From the NCBI GenBank assembly GCA_032690845.1, contig CM064417.1:14042501-14106500 (forward strand): 64,000 bases of DNA. Reading direction: 5' to 3'. The notes below the pieces were generated by a model, which made no database searches, was not told the DNA's origin, and worked only from the letters and a program-made list of their open reading frames with translations. This stretch comes from Eleusine coracana subsp. coracana (taxonomy: Eukaryota; Streptophyta; Magnoliopsida; Poales; Poaceae). Shown here in pieces: positions 43,520 through 54,754 of this stretch (position 1 is its first letter; each line of letters begins with the position of its first letter). The position numbers and the translations under genes were made by a program.

Positions 43520-44522
43520 TGAATAGATCTTTTATGGTGTTTTCGAGGTATCTAGAGGTATTAAGAAATAATATAATCTGAACCATTAATTAAGAGAGGG
43601 GCATGGTATGGAAATAGAAATTATTATAGTCGGTAATAAATAGACAATAATATAGTAACTAAGAACCTTATTTTTATTGAGTTGTTATCTTCTCTATTTA
43701 TTCTCTATCTATCTATCTGTCTATCTATCTATCTATCTCTGGTTACTCGTGACAACTTAAGAGCGACTAAGGAATTGACAGATGGCGTGTGGAGATGTGT
43801 GTTTCATTGCAAGGCCTCGGGTGGATTACGATTTCAAAAATACTTGAGAATGGTAGGCAAGTCATGAGCAGTACAATCGGAGCTACATATTTATACGTTT
43901 TGTAAATAATATAATAAAATACTTGATTTTCTTTTTGATTACTAGATTTCTCATCATGCCTCGAATGATTATGGGAATATAGCATATAAAATTAGAAGAG
44001 CAGGCAAGCAATTTCACCTTTTATCTCGAATGATTATGAGAATGGTAGGCAAGTCATGAGTGTTCGATTAGAATGCTTAAGATTGGATGCAAGAAAGACA
44101 TGAGAAGGCAGGCAAGCAAGAAAGACATGAGAAAGATGGCAAGCCGATCACTAATCGGAGAGACAATCACAAGAAGTAAATCCTAATCAAACTATGTAAA
44201 TAAAAACTTTAAGTTACTCTAACAATTTTACTTGTCTAAATTCGTAAAAATGTAGGAATTTGCATTGTCTAGAAGAGAAGAAAAAATTATACCAAGTAAA
44301 TCTTACCAGGGCAATGTAAGGAAGGAGACAATCACGTGATTCATGGGTTTCCTTGTCCCTAAACTTCCAGATAAGTCAACGGACGAAGTTACCTCCTTAC
44401 CCCTGATACTTAAGTACCTCCATTCATATTTTAATACTTTTTAGTTGGTATTTTTAGTTGAGCATTAGATTAGAGAATTAAATGGTCCACAATATTTGCA
44501 AACACCATAAAAGATCTCACGA
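43520..44522. mobile_element. Candidate DNA transposon with 18-bp inverted repeats
   Basis: AGATCTTTTATGGTGTTT at 43525-43542 is exactly inverted at 44500-44517. Similarity continues weakly inward (left GAACCATTAATTAAG, right reverse complement GGACCATTTAATTC). No transposase frame lies between. Short repeats of 'GAATGGTAGGCAAGTCATGAG' occur at 43849 and 44041. Outer ends and target duplications are not resolved. Confidence 0.45.
43705..43740. repeat. (CTAT)n microsatellite
   Basis: About nine CTAT units with one CTGT interruption. Confidence 0.9.
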
Positions 44523-45310
44523 ACGAATGGTTCCTGATGAACAAGCAAAACATACCTGGTTTCACATCAATTGTTCAACGTCAACAAGCTGCATGCGTGG
44601 TTCCGAGCAGCAATGGAAACACAAACCGAGCCAAACACAACAATGAAACTTTTTTCGGTTATCTCTTGGTTTCTGTTCGGATTTGCTTTCAGTCTTCATC
44701 AGCTGGAAATTGAAAACCTAGACTCTGGAGACGAATGCTACATGCATCTCACGGAGATTTAGGCCGCAGACATATTGCACGAGTAAACGAATCGGGGTCG
44801 TGCCCAGCAGCCCTCGCGACGCAGAGGTTTCTCACCATGAGCCGCGCCGCTGCACGGCTGTCAGCCGGCCTGTCTACGACCACAACCACACCGCGCCACC
44901 AGCCATTGCAGCGTCGTCCCTGCATGCCTGCCAGCCATGCCTCGCGAGGCAGTTGCTGACAGCCGATATTAGCCCAGCCACCATGTGGGTCTGCAGTAGA
45001 GAAATAGTTTGGGAGAAAAGAGGTGAAACATATGTGGAAAGTGGGCATTGACCGGAGTTGGTGATCAGTTGGGATGAGGGCAGTTTGGTCTAGTTGGATA
45101 CTTCTCATTCTCAGGCTTACTCCGCAAACGGCATCTCAGGAATGTAATAAAAGTGGTTATTTAGGAATGAAAAATAAGATGGAGGGCTAATAAGGAAACG
45201 TAAATATTTCAGTGGTTGACAGGAAATCGAACCTTTTTTGATGGTTGATAGTGAATTTGCCGAAACAAATTCATGTATGCTCATGGGTTTATCTAATGCC
45301 CATTCCCTCA
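44523..45310. other. Intergenic stretch with a GC-rich patch
   Basis: Position 44790-44960 is GC-rich and open on both strands, but the proteins are low-complexity and resemble nothing I know. No splice or promoter context supports a gene. Confidence 0.4.
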
Positions 45311-45334
45311 TGGAAATTGTTGTAGGACAGACGC

Positions 45335-46590
45335 CTTAAGTCATCGGACATGCTCCTCTGAAAACTCCCACCGCGACATGAAAGCATCCATTTGCATCAT
45401 GTGTTTGCAACATCAACAATTATTTCTGCCTGTAACATCAATCATCGAATTGTAGAGCACTATTACAGTAGACCGTGATACATAAAATTAAAGTATCATA
45501 ATTTAGATCTAATCATTCATTTGAGATGGTACTAACAGTAGTTACCTGGTAATGTAGTACTTCATTCCTCGGTAGAATGAAAACGATATCAGAGTAAACA
45601 CGTGACATTTGTTTCATCTTAGGAAATATAAATATCACAAGTTTGTGATAGGTGTGTAATTTCCAAATTGCCCGTACGATACTTATGACACATATATATG
45701 ATACTCATGATACAAGTGGGTCGAGAAGGTATCATGATTTAAATCTAAACCGTCAGATGAGATAAATAAACGGTGTGCATTTATTTTGTTCTACAGTAAA
45801 ATTCTCGTATTGTAACATACACTACAACATAAGAAGCCTTATGTGGCAATGGAAAAGCCCCTGCAGTAATTATTGATAGTGGCTGGTTTTATAAAATATA
45901 AGCATTCTAGTTGCTGATTTTTGGATAACCACCACTACTGAAAAAAAAAAGCCAACGTCACTAAAGGCTCGTTTTATAGTTCTGATACAGTTATTTATGC
46001 CTTGCAACATCAAAATAAAAATTGATTAAAATATGACTACCAATACCTTATTTTAGTGACTTTTTTTTAATTTTTTTAATTTTAATTCCTACTGCCAGTT
46101 CCTACTTCAGCATATAGACGGCCATATGCTGCAGTGTAGCTCAAATTGTATGTTTCAAAAGTAATTCACTGATGTTGCAAGTTTCAATGACTTTGACTAT
46201 ACCCATCAAGTTGCAACTTTTGTGCGTTAAGTTTTTTAATGTCAGAATTCAATGTATCATGTAAAAAGCTATGTCCCATTACCTAAAATTGTGTGTTGTA
46301 AAACCACTTAACTATTATATAATCAGATCTTTTTTTTCTTGGAAATCAGCATGCAACATAAACGAATGCTGTGGTGGCAAAGTATTTTTCAGAAGATCAA
46401 TATGGATGTTGTGTGCAAGATGTGTTGCCTTGTGATTTTTTCTTACAGAATCAATATTAATGTTGCGTGCAACATGACCGGATGTTCTGGTGGAAATTTT
46501 CATTTGGAATCAAATGGCGGTGAACGTTATTTGCCAGTGTTGCAAGTGATGTTTTTTGATGTTGCATGGAGCGTCCGATGAAAAGTCTTT
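45335..46590. mobile_element. Candidate DNA transposon with GCAACAT repeats
   Basis: The left side has CATCGGACATGCTCC (45342-45356). The reverse complement of the right side (about 46568-46580) has CATCGGACGCTCC. Inside, the motif TTGCAACATCA and its complement TGATGTTGCA recur (about 45406, 45997, 46151, 46465, 46535, 46556). No transposase is recognised. Direct repeats (about 45482-45525 and 45735-45765) suggest a further insertion within it. Confidence 0.4.
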
Positions 46591-46599
46591 CACCAGACA

Positions 46600-47400
46600 T
46601 TTGGACGCAAGCAGGGCCCGTTCATTTGCTGAGGTAAACTTTTTATTGGCATTTTCGACATCCAAGTGAGCGCTAAAATTTCAATATAAAACTCATCTCC
46701 ATGGGAGCATGTATGAAACAACTATGAATATTTTGAACTTTCAGGGTAAATTTTAATAAAAATAAATATTAATCATGAAAAATGTATTTCACATGGTTCA
46801 TGACTAGAATCATGAGATATATTTGTCAAAATGAAGAGATGTCCCTTGTTAGAAAGAATGCTGATATAATAATCAAAGAAAATAATATAGATGCTAATTC
46901 ATTTCAAAAAGTAAATAAAGCTGAAGAACTCATGAATTTATGTACATGTTTTCACCACACGCTTTATTTATACCTTGTATGTGGGGACATTACTCCTCAC
47001 GTTTCTTGTCATCGCCCCGGACATACCAACAAGGTCGCTGCTCTTGTTTTTCGCAAAAAAAAAAAAAAGTCGCTGCCCTGCTATCGATTTCATAACAAAT
47101 AATAGAGCAGACATCTCCGGAACTCCATTGTGGAGCAGGCAACCACCACAATGGTACAGACGTAGACGACCCTGTGCCGTGTCCACATGACAACCACCAA
47201 TAAACTGTTGGCAGCGCTAATCACGAGGTCACGGAGTTGCAAGGTGGGTTGGAGACTGTTTAGAGGTAGTATGGGTTTTGAACCATTGGTTGTGTCAGCT
47301 AAAGATGATAGTGTTAGGGTTCACTAATTTAATGGTTCGATGTTTTGCTTTTTTATGAAAATTTTAAGCTAGCTTATTTCTTGGATCTGTTTTACATGTA
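46600..47400. other. Intergenic sequence flanking the copia element
   Basis: AT-rich, with a 14-bp A run near 47056. No gene, RNA or repeat that I can define. Confidence 0.45.
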
Positions 47401-47405
47401 AATGC

Positions 47406-47530
47406 TGTTAGATGTATATGTATTCTTGTAGTTTTCCCATTGCATAAGAGGTTTTATGCATATTTACCCACACCTGTACATATATATATTCGGGTCTAGT
47501 GTCCTCATAACATAAGTGTTATTTATAACA
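47406..47530 (+). repeat. 5' LTR of the copia element
   Basis: TGTTAGATGTATATG to TTATTTATAACA. Contains CATATATATATTC near 47478. Confidence 0.93.
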
Positions 47531-47543
47531 TGGTATTAGAGCC
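47531..47543 (+). promoter_or_regulatory. Primer binding site of the copia element
   Basis: TGGTATTAGAGCC directly abuts the LTR; one change from the initiator-Met tRNA primer site TGGTATCAGAGC. Confidence 0.85.
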
Positions 47544-48196
47544 AAATTAGGTTTTCTTTTCCATGCATGTTGTACTTGAGTGCCCTTTTATTGATCTTCA
47601 TTGTGGTCGATCAATTCTTGATCTTCGTCAATTAGATCTCTGCTGCCCATCTTCTTCTCCGGACGAGGTACCATCGTCAGAGTCCTGCTCGATTTGGTCT
47701 TCCTGTCACCGCCACTGCCGCCTCCACCTGGAGGTTGTCTGCGTTAATTGGTCACGCCTCCTCCTCAATTGACCGTGCCGACACCTCGATTGGTCCCCAC
47801 TGCTGCCACCTCCGGGCCTCGCCGCTGCTGCCGTGGCCGGGAGCCGCCGCCGTCGCCACACCCAATTCGATTTCAGGTGTCGGTTCGATCTAATTCTGGG
47901 CTGTCTCGCTCCACGGTTTGGCTCGGCTCGTTTTGGCGGCTCGGTCTATGACTCGGCTAGTTCATCTTGGCTCTGCTAGTTCGGCTTGGCTCGCTTTGTC
48001 GGCTCGGCTCAAAAACAAAAAGAAGAGGACTACTATTTTTGTTTTGTTGGCTTTTCTATGACTCGTCCTATCATTCCTTGTTGTCCGGAACATTTTCACT
48101 AGGGTACTCGAGTAAAAAAAGTTGTAGCTTGCGTCGCTTCTCTCTTGAGCTCTCACCGTCGCCCGCCGTTTCCTCCTTTGCGCTCTCGCCGTCGAC

Positions 48197-49210
48197 ATGG
48201 CTCCTTCATCGTCTTCATCCAGTGGGGTTGCTATTCTCCGTTGTCCAGTGCTTTTCAATAACACTAACTATCAGGACTGGGTTGCTCGTCTTCGGATTCA
48301 TATGCGTGGTCTGCGTCTTAAGGATTTCCCTGCTAGTGAGCTACCATGTCCACCTCGTCATATGGCTTCTACATCACCTGTGCTTGTAGTTGAGTCTGTT
48401 CTTTCAAAAACAGCCACTGCTGCCGAGAAGGAGGTGTATGAAAAGTCGCTTGCTGATTTTGTTGCTGCTATGGAGAGGTAACATGGCGACTATGATGATT
48501 GTATGACCCCTTATGAGTCTCAGTACGCTGCTTATAGGACATGGTTTGATGAGGATGCTCAAGCTACTGCAATTCTTGTTTCTAGCATGGAGGATCAGTT
48601 CTCTGTGGATATTGTGGAGTTCGAGTATACACATCAGATGTGGGCTTTCCTTCATGAGCGTTATGAACCCTCTGGACAGTCCACCTTTCTTGTTGCCATT
48701 TGTTAGGAGCAACTTATTCAACAGGGTGATTGCATAATTGATGAGTTCTATGGTCAGGTATCTGCAATTTGGTGTCACCTTGACACTCTTGGCCCTCAGT
48801 TGTTTCCTAACACGTGTGAGTCCTGTCTGAGTCAGAAGAAGGCCCTAGAGCTTTGTCGCACTTATGACATCTTGACTCACCTTCGTGATGAGTATGATCC
48901 ACGTCATGCTCAGTTGCTTGCTTGCCACCCATGTGTCTCTCTGCTGGATGCTCTTGCTGAGATTTGTAATTAGGAGATTCATCTTTGTGAGGCCGGTCTG
49001 CTACCGGCTCCTTCAGTGTTGGCTGCTCATTCTTTAGTTGCTCCTCATGTGGCCCCTTCTTCCATGACACCTTCGTCTGAAAGTTGAGGTGGCTCTCGTA
49101 CTCTTCAGAGTTACTATTGTGGTGACGAGGGACATTTGGAGCCCTATTGTTTCAGGAAGAGGAAGGAGAAGAAGGCTCAGACTCGTCATCTTTCATAGGG
49201 TACTGGTAGT
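48197..49210 (+). pseudogene. Copia gag
   Basis: Starts 'MAPSSSSSSGVAILRCPVLF' and continues with 'NNTNYQDWVARLRIHMRGLRL', the copia gag N-terminus. It is interrupted by stops at about 48479, 48704, 48971 and 49084, then continues to the zinc knuckle near 49105-49150: Ser-Tyr-Tyr-Cys-Gly-Asp-Glu-Gly-His-Leu-Glu-Pro-Tyr-Cys. The first Cys of the CCHC finger is replaced by Ser. The region 48503-48706 ('YRTWFDEDAQATAILVSSMEDQFSV') is the UBN2-like capsid part. Confidence 0.85.
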
Positions 49211-49329
49211 GTTAGTGCTTGAGGCTCTCAAAGGGGTTCTGCTAGTTCAGACACACTACGTCACCTTGCGCCCTCTGCACCACCAAGAGATATTGGTTCT
49301 ATGACTCAGTCTTTTGCACTCTCAGGTTC

Positions 49330-50590
49330 TACTGTTGCTTCTTAGTCTTCCACTGAGAGACGTCGTTCCTCTTCTAGTCAAGGTACTTGTACATGGATTC
49401 TTGTCTCTGGTGCTTCTTTTCATATGACTCCATACCCTACTTATCTCTCTTCCATGGTTTCTCCATCTCGTTCTTTTTTTGTTCATACAGCCGATGGATC
49501 TCCTCTTCCTGTTAGAGAACAAGACACTCTTTTATCCGATTATTTTTTTTGTTCCTAATGTTTCTTGTGTACCTAATCTAACCATGTAGCTTACGCCAGC
49601 TGGTCAACATATTGATCATGACTGTCATGTGATTCTTGACCCTTATTTTTGCTATGTTCAAGATTGTTGCATGGGTCATGTGGTTTGTTCCGGCCCTCGG
49701 TGCCGTGATTCACAACACCTTCGGGAGCTGGACTGGCTTCATCTTCCTTTCGCTGCTTTCACCAGCCTTATTGGCTCCAATTTTTCAACATCATCGACCT
49801 CGTCTTTTGCTCAGTGGCATCGTTATTTCTATCATATTGTGGCTCTTGCTTGTCCACTATGATTCACTGTGGTCTTTTAGGGTCTGTTTTAGGTCATGAG
49901 TTTTTAGATCAGTGTCAGAGATGTTGGTTAGGCAAGCTGATACAACTTCCCTACCATTTGAGTAAGTGTCTTAACGTCCTTTTGATCTTGTTCATTCAGA
50001 TGTATAAGGTCCAGCTCCCTTTGTTTCTATAGAGGGGAATCGATATTATATACTTTTTATAGATGATTTTTCTCGCCACACATAGATTTAGTTTATGAAA
50101 CATTGTAGTGAGGCTTTATCCATCTATAAGACTTTTACAGCTATGATTCACACTCATTTTAACACGTCCATTTGTGTTTTCTATGTTGACTCCACAGGAG
50201 AGTATCTTTCTGGAGCTCTTCGCCAGGTTCTTTCTAAGCATGGCACTCTTGCTCAGTTTTCATATTTTGGTGCTCATGCCCAGAATGGTGTTGCTAAGCG
50301 CAAGCATTGTTGTCTTCTTGAGACTGCTCGTGCTCTTATGCTTGCTTCTTGTGTCCCCCCTTATTTTTTTGTTGAGGTTGCCTCTACTGTCAACTATTTG
50401 GTTAATATTCAGCCTTCGTCAGTCCTTCGTGGAGCGATTCCTTATGAGAGTCTTTGTCACCAGTTGCCAGACTTCTCCGTCCTTTGTCTTTTTGGATGTG
50501 TGTGTGTGTGTGTGTGTGTGTGTTATGTGCTTCTTGCTCCTCACAAGTGCACTAAGTTTACTGCTTAGTCCGTTGAGTGTGTTTTTTAGG
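49330..50590 (+). pseudogene. Copia protease and integrase
   Basis: The protease site (about 49395) reads Trp-Ile-Leu-Val-Ser-Gly-Ala-Ser; the catalytic Asp (normally Asp-Ser-Gly) has become Val. Integrase follows. The zinc region is degraded (about 49770-49930). The core holds 'YYILFIDDFSRHT' near 50045, 'YVDSTGEYLSGAL' near 50185 and the frame 50095-50568 ('GVAKRKHCCLLETARALMLAS'; the usual Glu-Arg-Lys is Lys-Arg-Lys). A TG repeat (50497-50522) has expanded inside 'LFGCVCVCV...YVLL', where relatives have one or two units. Confidence 0.85.
50497..50522. repeat. (TG)13 microsatellite inside integrase
   Basis: Thirteen TG units encode alternating Cys-Val in the pol frame. The frame is retained across it. 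Confidence 0.95.
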
Positions 50591-51000
50591 TTATAGTGTT
50601 GAGCATAAGGGAAATCATTGTTGGGATCCTGTTGGTCGTCAGATGCGGGTTTCTCGAGATGTTGTTTTTGATGAGTCACATCCTTACTTTCCTCGTCCAT
50701 ATTTTGGACACCTCCCCTACATCTTTAGTTGACCTACTTACATTCTTGATTTTTCCTGATGTCTTTATTGTCAGTACACGCCCGATACCTTCTTCACCGG
50801 CACCGATACCATCTCCCATGGTACCTTACTCACTGGTGCCAATGTCTTCTTGTGAGGTGCCTTCTTTACCAGTGTCTTCTTCTAGACAGTCTTCTATAGT
50901 TCTTCTCTAGATCCAGACTATTTTGTGAAGCCACTAGTGACACAGAATATTCTATACTTGGTGGATTCATCCATCCTCTGTTGAGCCCTCTCCTCCTGAC

Positions 51001-51950
51001 ATGTCACCCTCACCTAATGAGCCATCTTTTCTACTTGATGCATCATCTTTGAAGGATTCTTCGCCCGAGCAGTTTATCAGACGTGGTGATCGTACTCGTC
51101 GACTTCCTGATTTTTATTCTCCCTATGCTTATTCTACTATGGTTCTTTCTGATGTTGTTCTTCATCAGGAATGGCAATATGCTATGGCTGAGGAGATTGC
51201 TGCTCTTGAACGTACTGGTACGTGGGATCTTATTCCACTTCCTGCACATATTTGTCCTATTACTTATAAGTGGGTCTATAAGGTGAAGACTCGCTCTGAT
51301 GGTTCTCTTGAGCGCTATAAGGCTCGTCTTGTGGCTCGCGGTTTTCAGCAAGAATATGGCCGTGATTATGATGAGACATTTGCGCCTGTAGCTCACATGA
51401 CTACTGTTTGCACCCATCTTGTTATGGCCTCTGTTCGTGAGTGGTCCGTCTCTCAGCTTGATGTCAAGAAGGAATTTCTTAATAGTGAGTTGCGTGAGCA
51501 GGTGTATATGTGTTCACCACCTGGGTATTTTGTTTCTGATGGTATGGTTTATCGTCTTTATCGCTCACTTTATGGTTTAAAGTAGGTTCCTCATGCTTGG
51601 TTTCAGCACTTTGCTTCTGTGGTCACTGCTGCTAGTTTTTCTGCCAGCAATCATGATCCAACGTTTTTTGTTCACACTTCTACTCATGGCCGGACTCTTT
51701 TGGTTCTTTATGTTGATGATATGATCATTACTGGAGATGATTCTGAGTACATAGATTTTGTGAAGGCGTGTCTTAGTGAGTAGTTATTTATGTCTGATCT
51801 TGGTTCTCTTCGTTACCTTCCTGGGATTGAAATTTCCTCTACACCTGAAGGGTTCTATCTGTCTCAAGAAAAGTATATTCATGACTTTCTTGATCGTGCT
51901 TCTCTAACTAATCATTGCACTAATCAATATTCACCTTCATGCCACTAATG
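51001..51950 (+). pseudogene. Copia reverse transcriptase
   Basis: The open stretch 51001-51585 contains 'HQEWQYAMAEEIAALERTGTWDLIPLP', 'YKWVYKVKTRSDGSLERYKARLVARGF', 'YDETFAPVAHMTTV' and 'SQLDVKKEFLN' (first catalytic Asp). After a TAG the frame resumes and contains 'LLVLYVDDMIITGDD' with both Asp of the YVDD box (about 51709-51720). Another TAG (51781) and a frame loss near 51945 follow. The motifs are well kept but translation would stop early. Confidence 0.9.
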
Positions 51951-52640
51951 GTGAGCCTCTCCCTGATCCTGCTCGCTATCTTCATATCATGGAGAGTCTT
52001 GTTTATATTAGTGTTACTCGTCCTGATATCTCGCATTCTATGCATATCCTAAGTCATTTTCTCTGCGCTCCCACCTAGCACCACTATACTCACTTGCTCC
52101 GAGTCCTACATTATCTTCATGGGACTATATCTCATCACTTGTTTTTTTTATGCTCAAGCTCTTTACAGCATTAGACATATTGTGATGTTACCTGGGCTAG
52201 TGATTTTTCTAATCGTCGCTCTCTTTCTGCCTTTTGTGTGTGTTTTTAGTGGTTCTCTCATTTGCTGAAAAACTAAGAAGCAGACAGTTGTTTCTCGTTC
52301 GAGTGCAGAGGCTGAGTTGCGTGCTATGGCTCTTGTGACAGCAATGGTTACTTGGTTATGGTGGTTGCTTGAGGATTTTGGTATTTCTGTTTCTATGCCG
52401 ACTTCTCTTTTCTCTGATAGTGCAGGTGCTATCAGCATGGCTCTTGATCATGTGAAGCATGAACTTAGTAAGCGTGTTGATGTTGATGTTTTTTATACAC
52501 GAGCACATGTACAGGATGGTATTGTTATTCCTCAGTATGTGCCTTCAGAGATTCAGTTGGTTGATTTGTTCACCAAGGTACAGACTGAAGCTAGGCATAA
52601 GTTTTATCTCTACAAACTTAGTGTTCTTAATCCATTCTGA
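51950..52640 (+). pseudogene. Copia RNase H
   Basis: Begins 'HIMESLVYISVTRPDISHSMHILSHF' (relatives: 'GSLIYLTVTRPDIAYAV'). Several stops follow (about 52076, 52169). The end (52317-52640) keeps 'SLFSDSAGAISMALDHVKHELSKRVDVD', 'VPSEIQLVDLFTK' and a stop after 'LSVLNPF', the normal end of copia pol. Confidence 0.88.
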
Positions 52641-52666
52641 GTTTGAGGGAGGGGGAGAGAGGAAGG

Positions 52667-52795
52667 TGTTAGACGTATATGTATTCTTATAGTATCCCTA
52701 TTGTATAAGAGGTCTTGTGCATATTTACCCATACCTGTACATGTATATATTCGGGTCTAAGACCCTTATAATAAATACAAGTGCTATTCATAACA
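52667..52795 (+). repeat. 3' LTR of the copia element
   Basis: TGTTAGACGTATATG to CTATTCATAACA, after the purine tract GAGGGAGGGGGAGAGAGGAAGG. Confidence 0.93.
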
Positions 52796-53000
52796 AATGC
52801 ATTCATGGATATATATAAGCAAGAAAATTTTGACATCAATGATATCTTGAGATACAAAATCTCCCAATGGAGCAATATAAAATGCAACATTATATGCTAC
52901 ACATTTGTATACTGCCGGATAATTAAGCTTTGCTAGTTATATTGTAAAACCGATGAAAAAGAGCTACAACAGAAGCGTCATTTATTTGTGCATATCCAAG

Positions 53001-54631
53001 TCATGGCTTGGTGGGGTAATAGAGGTGAGCCGGCAACTTGGGCTCACCTACAGCCTCAAGTGGCACATTGCGCGGCATAGTAAACCTGAGCCTCTCCTCC
53101 ATGTCCACCTCCTCCGCCACCACGCCATCGGGGAGCCTCCACGCGAACGCATGCAACAGGTAGGCAAGGGTCAACGGAGCCATCTTTAACGCAAGACCCA
53201 TGCCGGGGCACATCCTGCGACCGGATCCGAACGGCAGCAGGTCGAAGTCCTGCCCCTTCACGTCCACCTTGCTCTCCATGAACCTCTCCGGCCGGAACTC
53301 CTCTGGCGCTTCCCACACTGCGGGGTCACGTCCAATGGCCCACGCGTTGATAGCCACACACGTTCCTGCTGGGATTCGGTAGCTGCCAATGGACGCGTCC
53401 TTGTGGCACCGCCGCGGCGACAGTAGTGGCGTGGCTGGGTGCAAGCGCATAGATTCCTTCATGACAGCCTGAATGAACGGGAGGCTGATGGCGTCCTTCT
53501 CCGTTGGTAAGGGGTCTCGACCGACAACACGGTCCAGCTCTTCAGTAGCCTTAGCGAAGGACATGGGGTTCTTAAGAAGCTCTGAAAGGGCCCACTCAAC
53601 GGTCACTGCCGTGGTGTCAGTTCCAGCTGCGATCATGTCCTACAAGAATGCATGAAGCCAATGAATTTATATCACAATGGTGAATGGTGATGAATGTGTC
53701 AGTGCACATTGGAAACATGTACCAGAACAAATCCTTTTATGCCATCACGTGTAATTGGGATTTCCATGTTAGGATCGTCTGCTAGCTGCAGCAGTACGTC
53801 CACCATGTCCTTGGGCACAAAGCTCTCGCCTTCCTGCAGGCGCCGCGCGTCATGCTCGTTAAGCATGTGTTCCAGAAACGCATCCATCATCTTGCTAAGA
53901 CTCTTTATCCTACTGATGTACCCCTGTAGGTCTAACCAGTTAAGCCAGGGGATCACGTCGCCGATGTTGAGAGAGCCTTTGAGAATAAACATCTCTTCAA
54001 CCATCCATGGGAACCCCTTCGACGATGCCATAGAACTAGCCTCATCAACTCCGTACTTCTTGCTCATCATCATGCGTGAGATCACGTTCAGATTCAGCAT
54101 CAGCAAGTGGTCCCTGAGCTGCACCGGACGCCTGTTGGATGATGAGGCAGCGTGCAGGTCGCGCAACATAGCTTGCACCTCCTCACGCCGGACATGTTCA
54201 TGCAACTTTAGCTGCTTCTCGCTGAGGAGCTTTGTGTGCCACAGCTTGCGCGCTTGGCGCCAATAAGCGCCGTAGGGTGCCCAAAACATGTCCGAGTGGT
54301 TGTAGAACAGGTACCTGCCGATGGCGATCAATGGCCGATCGATGAATGCCTCATCGTTGGTTTTGAGGATGAGCCTTGCGGCATCACCAGATGAGGCGAC
54401 AACAATACGGATGGAGCCTGTCCACATGGACATGAGCGGGCCATACTGCAACGAGAGCTCACGAAGGGACCGGTGCGTGAGCGGACCAAGCAGGTTCAAG
54501 TTCCCAATGATCGGCCATGGCCTAGGACCAGGTGGGAGATTGTACTTGCATGCCCTTCGTCTATAGCGGATGACTATTATTACTAGGGAGAGCGTGGTGG
54601 CGAGTGCAACAGTGAAGGTAAAGAGCTCCAT
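53001..54631 (-). CDS. Cytochrome P450, CYP71 clan, CYP92-like (two exons)
   Basis: A-type plant P450: a haem monooxygenase of the ER membrane that takes electrons from NADPH-P450 reductase. Exon 1 is 54631-53723 (303 codons), the intron 53722-53640 (83 bp, GT...AG, phase 0), exon 2 53639-53001 (212 codons plus stop); total 515 residues, normal length. Seen: N-terminal membrane helix (residues 5-22), Pro-Pro-Gly-Pro hinge (33-36), I-helix Ala-Ala-Gly-Thr-Asp-Thr-Thr (307-313), Glu-Ser-Met-Arg of the ExxR pair (365-368), Pro-Glu-Arg-Phe (about 420), and haem loop Phe-Gly-Ser-Gly-Arg-Arg-Met-Cys-Pro-Gly (Cys447). The tail 'VEPKLPAHLY'-like pattern and 'DVKGQDF' resemble CYP92 proteins by memory (flavonoid or terpene-type substrates), but the substrate cannot be told. 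No stop or frameshift is seen. ATG context CCATGG is good. Confidence 0.93.
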
Positions 54632-54690
54632 GGAAAATCACTGCATACTTAACGGATTTTGTTGTGGGTATATGTCTGCGTGGAACGACC

Positions 54691-54696
54691 TTTATA
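54691..54696 (-). promoter_or_regulatory. TATA box of the P450 gene
   Basis: The minus strand reads CTTTATAAAGG, about 60 bp before the ATG, a normal distance for a plant core promoter with a short leader. Confidence 0.7.
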
Positions 54697-54754
54697 AAGA
54701 GTAGGATATAGTCATTGTCAAATCTCAGTGGCAACTGACGATGAAAACGTGGAC

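Larger units (their letters stand above)
47406..52795 (+). mobile_element. Ty1/copia retrotransposon, full length but dead (5,390 bp)
   Basis: Short LTRs of 125 bp (47406-47530) and 129 bp (52667-52795), primer site 47531-47543, gag, protease, integrase, RT, RNase H in copia order, then a purine tract (52647-52666). The 5-bp flanks are AATGC on both sides (47401-47405, 52796-52800). The LTRs differ at roughly 16-20 places by hand count, so the insertion is old. Many stops. Confidence 0.95.

Noticed and set aside
43849..44150. Repeated 'GGCAAGTCATGAG' / 'GGCAAGC' units as a CRISPR-like array
   Set aside because: Units are irregular in length and spacing, and this is plant nuclear DNA.
44749..45108. 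119-codon minus-strand frame as a small gene
   Set aside because: No motif; lies in a GC-rich patch where random frames are expected, and the opposite strand is open as well.
45826..45950. CACTAC… starts at about 45829 and 45935 as CACTA transposon ends
   Set aside because: No matching inverted end, no subterminal repeats and no transposase; the short motif alone is not enough.
53694..54266. 190-codon plus-strand frame over the P450
   Set aside because: It is the antisense shadow of P450 exon 1 and is Ser/Cys/Arg-rich, as expected from codon bias on the other strand.
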